Origin: CAYYMD01 sp964480425
GTDB taxonomy: Bacteria; Planctomycetota; Phycisphaerae; SM23-33
Reading direction: 5' to 3'
Assembly (NCBI GenBank): GCA_964480425.1
Contig: CAYZPY010000035.1
Location: 1 to 18,779, forward strand
DNA length: 18,779 bases
In this document: piece after piece, positions 14,778-18,779 of the stretch
Layout of the letters: every line of letters begins with the position of its first letter
Numbering within the stretch: position 1 is the first letter of the stretch
Notes under the pieces: model-generated
What the model was told of the DNA's origin: nothing
Seen by the model: only the letters and a program-made list of their open reading frames with translations
The model's database searches: none
Translations under genes and position numbers: made by a program

Positions 14778-16436
14778 CTACCTGATAAGGCGGGCCAGTT
14801 CGTTCAGCATGTCGTGCGCCACGGAAATTGTGCGGGCGTTGGCCTGGAATCCGTTCTGCGCCTGGATGAGATTCACGAACTCCGTTGCGCTTTCGACGTT
14901 GGACGTTTCCAGCGAGCCTCCCCTGACCGCACCGGCGCCGCCGGACAACCCGCGGGTGGGCGCCGGGTCGCCTGAGTTGCCCGAGGCGGCGAAGTAGTTG
15001 TTCCCGATCGAACTGAGACCCGAGGGGTTGCGGAAGGTAGCTAGTTTCAGGGCGGCGATGTCCTTTCGCACGCCGTTGGTGAACAGTCCGACCAGCGTGC
15101 CCTCTGCCGAGACCGATATGCTGGACAGTTGCCCGGAGGCGTACCCGTCCTGTCCGCTGGAGGACACCGTCGAGGTTCCGCCCGAGAGAGTCACTCCGTC
15201 GTAATCGCCCACCGTGCCGAAGTCCACGCTTATCGTGCGGACGGACGAAGGGGCGTTGGAAAACGCCATCTGGAACGACTGGTTCTCGGTGGGATCGACC
15301 AACCCCCCGTAACTCCCGTCCGAGAGGAACTCGATTCCCACAATGCGCCGGTCATCCAGATTGGTTATCTCCCCGGTAACCGATCGCATCACCAGGTCCC
15401 ACACGTTCGAGTCGTTCGTGCGGACGAACGAGGCCGACAGTATGTGGCTGATGCCCTGCGAATCGAAGATTTCGATATCGACGTTGTTAAGCCCTTCGCT
15501 ACCCGGCGTCAGGAGGCGGAAATACCCCGGCAGCTCGAACGCCCCGTCGTCTCCGGCGTCGTCAATGTAATCGAGGGTTATGTCGGTCTGGCTGTAACCG
15601 GACTGGTCGTCCTGGAGGCGGATTTCGCCGTTGACCAGCGAGGCGGTCGAGCCGGTATATGCGGCGTTTATGGCGTCCAGCAGGTCGCCGACCGTGTCGT
15701 TTGCGGCGTCGGTTATGGTGAAGGTGGCGCTCACGTCATTCCCCGCTTTGTCGGTCCCGGTGATTTGGATTTCGTCGTTGTCGCCCAGGTTCGTCACCTG
15801 GTCCAGGTCAGTCAGTTTGGTGGCGCTGTTGACCGGCGCGCCCGAGGCGGTGTAAGTCAGCCCGGACACCAGCAGGTTCTTGGTCTGCGTGGTGGACTCC
15901 GCCGAGAGGTTTCCGGTGAACGATATGTTCTCGGTCGCCTGGGCGGGCAGGGTCTGCCCGTACGGTATGACGACGTCGCTGTCGCCGGCGTCCTGGAAGC
16001 CCTCGGCGACGCCCTCGTAACCGATTCGCTGCACGCGATGACCGGTGGAGGGGTCCACCAGGTAGTTCTGGGAGTCCACGCTGAACCCGCCCACGCGGGT
16101 GTACACGTCTCGCTGACCGTCGTTGAGAACGAAGTACCCCGAGCCCTCGACGGCCATGTCCAGCGATTGTCCCGTGCGGGTCAGCGAACCCTGCGTGGTC
16201 AGGCGGTCGATGCTCGCTACCGCAACGCCCGAGCCGACCTGGATCGGGTTGACGCCGCCGGTCTGGTTGGACGGCTGGGACGCCTCGCGAAGCGTCTCGG
16301 ACAAAAGTTCCGAAAACGTAACCCGGCTGGACTTGAAGCCCAGCGTGTTGACGTTGGCGAGATTATTGCCCGCAACGTCCAGCATCTTCTGGTGGGCCTT
16401 GAGCCCCGATACACCCGATAGCAGTGCATTACCCAT
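14778..16436 (-). CDS. flgE: Flagellar hook protein FlgE, enlarged
   Basis: 552 aa against 402 in E. coli. FlgE polymerises into the hook. N-terminal LLSGVSGLKAHQKMLDVAGN and NLANVNTLGFKSSRVTF, SLDMAVEGSGYFVLNDGQRD (91-110), and C-terminal GGSLETSNVESATEFVNLI with FQANARTISVAHDMLNELAR are diagnostic. The added length is mostly an insertion of about 100 residues at 187-292, whose core (ITDAANDTVGDLLDAINAAY, then EIRLQDDQSGYSQTDITLDY) resembles the 'IN' repeat of FliD and flagellins. ATG 16436 has AAAGGA about 8 nt upstream. A 69-bp gap with a small hairpin separates it from flgD. Confidence 0.96.
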   Translation of the reverse strand: MGNALLSGVSGLKAHQKMLDVAGNNLANVNTLGFKSSRVTFSELLSETLREASQPSNQTGGVNPIQVGSGVAVASIDRLTTQGSLTRTGQSLDMAVEGSGYFVLNDGQRDVYTRVGGFSVDSQNYLVDPSTGHRVQRIGYEGVAEGFQDAGDSDVVIPYGQTLPAQATENISFTGNLSAESTTQTKNLLVSGLTYTASGAPVNSATKLTDLDQVTNLGDNDEIQITGTDKAGNDVSATFTITDAANDTVGDLLDAINAAYTGSTASLVNGEIRLQDDQSGYSQTDITLDYIDDAGDDGAFELPGYFRLLTPGSEGLNNVDIEIFDSQGISHILSASFVRTNDSNVWDLVMRSVTGEITNLDDRRIVGIEFLSDGSYGGLVDPTENQSFQMAFSNAPSSVRTISVDFGTVGDYDGVTLSGGTSTVSSSGQDGYASGQLSSISVSAEGTLVGLFTNGVRKDIAALKLATFRNPSGLSSIGNNYFAASGNSGDPAPTRGLSGGAGAVRGGSLETSNVESATEFVNLIQAQNGFQANARTISVAHDMLNELARLIR

Positions 16437-16463
16437 GATTGTTTCCTTTCATCTTCATTCTGC

Positions 16464-16485
16464 CCCGCCGCTGCCCACGGGCGGG
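16464..16485. repeat. Short GC-rich hairpin between flgD and flgE
   Basis: CCCGCC (16464-16469) pairs with GGCGGG (16480-16485) around a 10-nt loop, in the 69-bp gap after the flgD stop. There is no U-run, so it is not a terminator. It could act as an mRNA processing or stability element that raises flgE relative to upstream genes; this is inference. Confidence 0.35.
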
Positions 16486-16505
16486 ACGGTGTTGGTTCGG
16501 CGTTT

Positions 16506-16874
16506 TCATTCCCTGATGGCCAAAACCGCGTCGAAACTCACGCGGTGTTCGCCCACCACCAGCACGACGTCGCCGCCGCTGGTCTGGGCGCCCTCGACCC
16601 TGCCGGAAGTTATCTTTCCGTCAACGGCATATTCGATGGTCTTGCCTATCAGCCCCGACGCCTGCGAGAGGCGGGCGCCGGTCATCGCCGCGGCGAAACC
16701 GGAGTTCAGGTTCTCCAGTTGCTGAAGCTGGCTGACCTGCGCCAGTTGCGATGTCATCTGGCTGTTGTCCATCGGCTCCAGCGGGTTCTGGTGCCTCAAC
16801 TGCTCCAGCAGCAGGTTGAGGTAATTGATTCCGATTTCCTGCGCCGACTGTCCTATTGGCGACGTTGCGCTCAT
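16506..16874 (-). CDS. flgD: Hook cap / hook assembly protein FlgD, short form
   Basis: 122 aa against about 231 in E. coli. FlgD caps the growing hook. The N-terminal signature is clear: INYLNLLLEQLRHQNPLEPM (16-35) followed by DNSQMTSQLAQVSQLQQLEN. After LIGKTIEYAV (about 75-84) only one small beta-rich segment remains, so most of the C-terminal Ig-like/tudor-like region found in enterobacterial FlgD is missing. The frame ends cleanly, and the next gene follows, so this looks like a natural short form rather than a break. ATG 16874 has GGAG about 7 nt upstream and lies 10 bp after the fliK stop. Confidence 0.94.
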   Translation of the reverse strand: MSATSPIGQSAQEIGINYLNLLLEQLRHQNPLEPMDNSQMTSQLAQVSQLQQLENLNSGFAAAMTGARLSQASGLIGKTIEYAVDGKITSGRVEGAQTSGGDVVLVVGEHRVSFDAVLAIRE

Positions 16875-16884
16875 TGAATGTCTC

Positions 16885-18498
16885 CTACATTCGGACGTTC
16901 ACTCGCCCGCGGTTCTGGGTCTGAGTCGCGCGCGGGTCGGGCGAATCGTTATTACCTGAATCGCTATCCTGTTGAGGCCGGGGGGGGGTAAACTGGAATT
17001 CCTCGGCGGCGTCCCTTCCCTCGGCGCCCTGGTGTCGGGCGTCGGACATGCCGCCGCCGAAATACCCGTGTTCGCCGGACTGGTTGTTTTCCTGTCCGTT
17101 GGGACCCTGCTGGGAATTGTGCCCGGTAAGGGCAACTTCCATCCGCTGGAGACTGACGCCCGCCTCGGCGAGACTATCTGCCAGTGCGGGCACCTCGCGT
17201 CGGAAGATTATCATCGTGTCGGGATTCTCCACCAGGACCCTGCCGTGAAGTTCGTCGCCTTGCTGCCGCAGCGACACCCTCACGCTGCCCAGTTCCGGGG
17301 GATTGAGTCGGATTACGACTTCCTCGCCGCGCTGGGCGGCGCTCATCCGCAAACCGGCGGCCACCTGCTCGGTGGGCGTTGCGTCCGGCAGGTCGGTCCC
17401 GTCAATAACGCGCGCGGCGCGCACGTCGGGGGACGTTGCGCCCTGTGCGGTCACCTCGGCAATGTGAGCGGCGCCGGCGACCTGGGCAAACTGTGCGGCG
17501 CCCTGCGGGCGGGGCAAATCCGCCGTGCGAACGGCCGAAAATACCTCCGCGCCACTCTGCGCCCCGGTCGGGGCGCCGCGTGGGGAGGGGTCCGCCCCTT
17601 CGCCGTCGAACTGCCGACCGCCGTGTTCACGGGCGATATTTGCAAACATGCCGATCGCGGCCCGGTCGCCTGAGTTTCCGTCGGCCGGTCCGGATGGTGA
17701 CCGACCGAAATTATGCCCGACATCCGGGCGATCGCCCTGGTCAAGGGGCGCCTGCCGGACGACTTTCCGGGCCTGCACGGCGGCGGTCATAATGACCTGC
17801 GAGCCGTCGGCGGCGAATTGCCCGGATTGTCCGTCGGTTTTGCCCACGCCCGTCACGGCGGGCTCCATGGGAACGTCCGGAATCCGGAGTTGCTCAACAA
17901 TACCCGCCGTTTTGTTCGCGGAGGCGGTCTGCTGGGATTGTGCGGTTTGTTCGTTTTCGCCGGCGGGAGCCGATGGTGCGTGCTGTCCGGGCGAAGCGGC
18001 GACGACCTGCCCCGCCGGGGCGATCGAGGCGGCGTTAAGAGCATCGGTGATTCCACCGGCCAGTTGCGCCATTGGGATAGCCGGCACATCGGCGGCGCCA
18101 CGACCGGCGGATACCAGGCGCGCCACGCCGCCCGGCGAAAGCGCAACCTGTCCGGAGGCATTTTTCGACCCGGCTTCGTCGCCTACGACGGCCTGGAGAA
18201 TTTCGGCAAATTCGGCCGCGCCGAGGTTGACGCCGGAGGGATTCCCCGCGGTCAGGAGCAAACAGGCCGGGTTCATCGCCACAACGGTCCGGGACTGTGC
18301 CGAGATTTCTTTTCGCCCATGTGGGGAACTTTCAGTTCCGTTGCCGACGCCCCGGCATGACGTCAAGCCGGGCGCGTCGGCGTGCGGAACCGCTGTGTGG
18401 ACCGGCGTTTTACCGGCGCGTGCAAGGATCCCGCCCCGGGAAGTTTCCGAGGCGGCGGGTTGGACTATCTGGGCAAGTATTTGCTGTGTTCCGTTCAT
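16885..18498 (-). CDS. fliK: Hook-length control protein FliK
   Basis: 537 aa. FliK measures hook length and triggers the export switch through FlhB. The first 370 residues are low-complexity (Ala, Gly, Gln, Pro, Ser), as usual for the ruler part. The C-terminal substrate-switch domain lies at about 378-460, with EEVVIRLNPPELGSVRVSLR, GRVLVENPDTMIIFRREVP and LAEAGVSLQRMEVALTG. An Asn/Gln-rich tail follows. I choose ATG 18498: a longer reading from TTG 18558 would start inside the sigma-54 promoter, upstream of the predicted transcript start. The Shine-Dalgarno at 18498 is weak. A run of nine C residues lies in the tail. This is the first gene of the operon that continues into flgD. Confidence 0.92.
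   Translation of the reverse strand: MNGTQQILAQIVQPAASETSRGGILARAGKTPVHTAVPHADAPGLTSCRGVGNGTESSPHGRKEISAQSRTVVAMNPACLLLTAGNPSGVNLGAAEFAEILQAVVGDEAGSKNASGQVALSPGGVARLVSAGRGAADVPAIPMAQLAGGITDALNAASIAPAGQVVAASPGQHAPSAPAGENEQTAQSQQTASANKTAGIVEQLRIPDVPMEPAVTGVGKTDGQSGQFAADGSQVIMTAAVQARKVVRQAPLDQGDRPDVGHNFGRSPSGPADGNSGDRAAIGMFANIAREHGGRQFDGEGADPSPRGAPTGAQSGAEVFSAVRTADLPRPQGAAQFAQVAGAAHIAEVTAQGATSPDVRAARVIDGTDLPDATPTEQVAAGLRMSAAQRGEEVVIRLNPPELGSVRVSLRQQGDELHGRVLVENPDTMIIFRREVPALADSLAEAGVSLQRMEVALTGHNSQQGPNGQENNQSGEHGYFGGGMSDARHQGAEGRDAAEEFQFTPPRPQQDSDSGNNDSPDPRATQTQNRGRVNVRM
16980..16988. repeat. Nine-base G/C homopolymer inside fliK
   Basis: Nine consecutive G on the plus strand (C on the coding strand) lie in the FTPPRP segment, after the conserved switch domain. 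It is the longest homopolymer I noticed in the window. Slippage or a sequencing error here would change only the last 30 or so residues of FliK. Confidence 0.8.
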
Positions 18499-18541
18499 GA
18501 TAAAATATCTGCCGACAGCGCGGCCTTTTAAAGTGATTCCC

Positions 18542-18557
18542 TGCAAGGGATGTGCCA
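18542..18557 (-). promoter_or_regulatory. Sigma-54 promoter of the fliK-flgL operon
   Basis: The minus strand reads TGGCACATCCCTTGCA and matches TGGCAYR-N4-TTGCW at every defined position. The predicted transcription start is near 18531, about 33 nt before the fliK ATG at 18498. This site decides the fliK start codon and would drive the whole thirteen-gene operon. Confidence 0.9.
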
Positions 18558-18648
18558 AAACGCCTCCATGCCTTTTGCCAAGCGCATTAACTACTGATAA
18601 TAATAGACTTAAAAAACGAGCTCAAGCGCGGCGCGGCAAAAGGACCAA

Positions 18649-18661
18649 CTCGATTATCGAG
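18649..18661. promoter_or_regulatory. 13-bp palindrome, candidate activator site upstream of fliK
   Basis: CTCGAT-T-ATCGAG is a perfect odd-length palindrome about 118-130 bp upstream of the predicted start of the fliK operon. This is the same distance as the TGACATATATATGTCA element before the 1573-1588 promoter, although the two sequences differ. Confidence 0.45.
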
Positions 18662-18669
18662 GGGACAGA

Positions 18670-18728
18670 CGGAAAATTTTTCCGCAAAGGGGGGAAATAT
18701 CTTCCGGTTTTAGAGCAGTTTGCGGAAA
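18670..18728. promoter_or_regulatory. Overlapping inverted repeats upstream of fliK promoter
   Basis: CGGAAAATTTTTCCG (18670-18684) is a perfect 15-bp odd palindrome. TTTCCGCAAA (18679-18688) overlaps it and is exactly inverted as TTTGCGGAAA (18719-18728), with centres 40 bp apart (about four helical turns). The set lies about 139-197 bp upstream of the predicted start, a normal range for sigma-54 enhancer sites. It also borders a possible divergent gene at 18739. Confidence 0.5.
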
Positions 18729-18738
18729 GATTGTCGTC

Positions 18739-18779
18739 ATGTTCGTCGCCCAGGACGAGTCCGGCAAGGACGGCGAAGC
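18739..18779 (+). CDS. Possible start of a divergent gene (off right edge)
   Basis: From ATG at 18739 the frame reads MFVAQDESGKDGE to the edge, with mostly G/C third positions and GGAAAG about 10 nt upstream. If real, this is the only plus-strand gene and would share the regulatory region with fliK. Only 13 codons are visible, and the reverse frame also has G/C third positions, so the call is weak and the product cannot be named. Confidence 0.25.
   Translation, partial: MFVAQDESGKDGE

Noticed and set aside
15129..16421. Plus-strand open frame of 430 codons opposite flgE
   Set aside because: The flgE reading is unambiguous, and the antisense frame has no conserved features.
18499..18558. 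TTG start of fliK 60 bp upstream, with GGAGG 4 nt before it
   Set aside because: The TTG overlaps the -24 end of the sigma-54 promoter and lies upstream of the expected transcript start.

Overview
The window is a flagellar hook, rod and ring gene cluster from a Gram-negative, GC-rich bacterium. P-ring (FlgI) and L-ring (FlgH) genes imply an outer membrane. Enlarged FlgE, FlgK and FlgL proteins and a membrane-anchored PilZ-like gene inside the operon are unlike enterobacterial loci. A Planctomycetota/Phycisphaerae-like or other deep-branching Gram-negative host is my guess from protein style, not something shown by a marker gene. Every confident gene lies on the minus strand, so transcription runs from high to low coordinates.

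Reading in the direction of transcription, a tightly packed operon covers 18498 to 4901: fliK, flgD, flgE, a TM-PilZ-like gene, flgF, flgG, flgA, flgH, flgI, flgJ (rod-capping part only), flgN, flgK and flgL. Spacing is mostly under 40 bp, with ATGA overlaps at flgA/flgH and flgJ/flgN. It encodes hook-length control and hook cap, hook, distal rod, rings with their assembly chaperone, and the hook-filament junction with its chaperone. Next come a two-gene unit (TPR protein and a small FliT/FlgN-like helical protein, 4656-3489), a sigma-54 activator with a degenerate receiver domain (3198-1771), and a membrane-anchored protein with helical repeats and a secretin-like STN segment (1507, running off the left edge).

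The clearest non-coding result is a set of sigma-54 (RpoN) promoters. Sites at 18542-18557 (before fliK) and 1573-1588 (before the STN protein) match TGGCAYRN4TTGCW at every defined position. A third, at 4708-4723 (before the TPR gene), misses one base. Each lies 41-66 bp upstream of a start codon, with inverted or direct repeats 50-200 bp further upstream where an enhancer-binding protein would bind. With the activator gene encoded among them, this looks like a self-contained sigma-54 circuit for middle flagellar genes.

No tRNA, rRNA, CRISPR array, insertion sequence or convincing intrinsic terminator was seen. flgB, flgC, fliE, flagellin, fliD, fliW and csrA are not in the window. No gene-free stretch exceeds 300 bp; the longest is 3199-3488.
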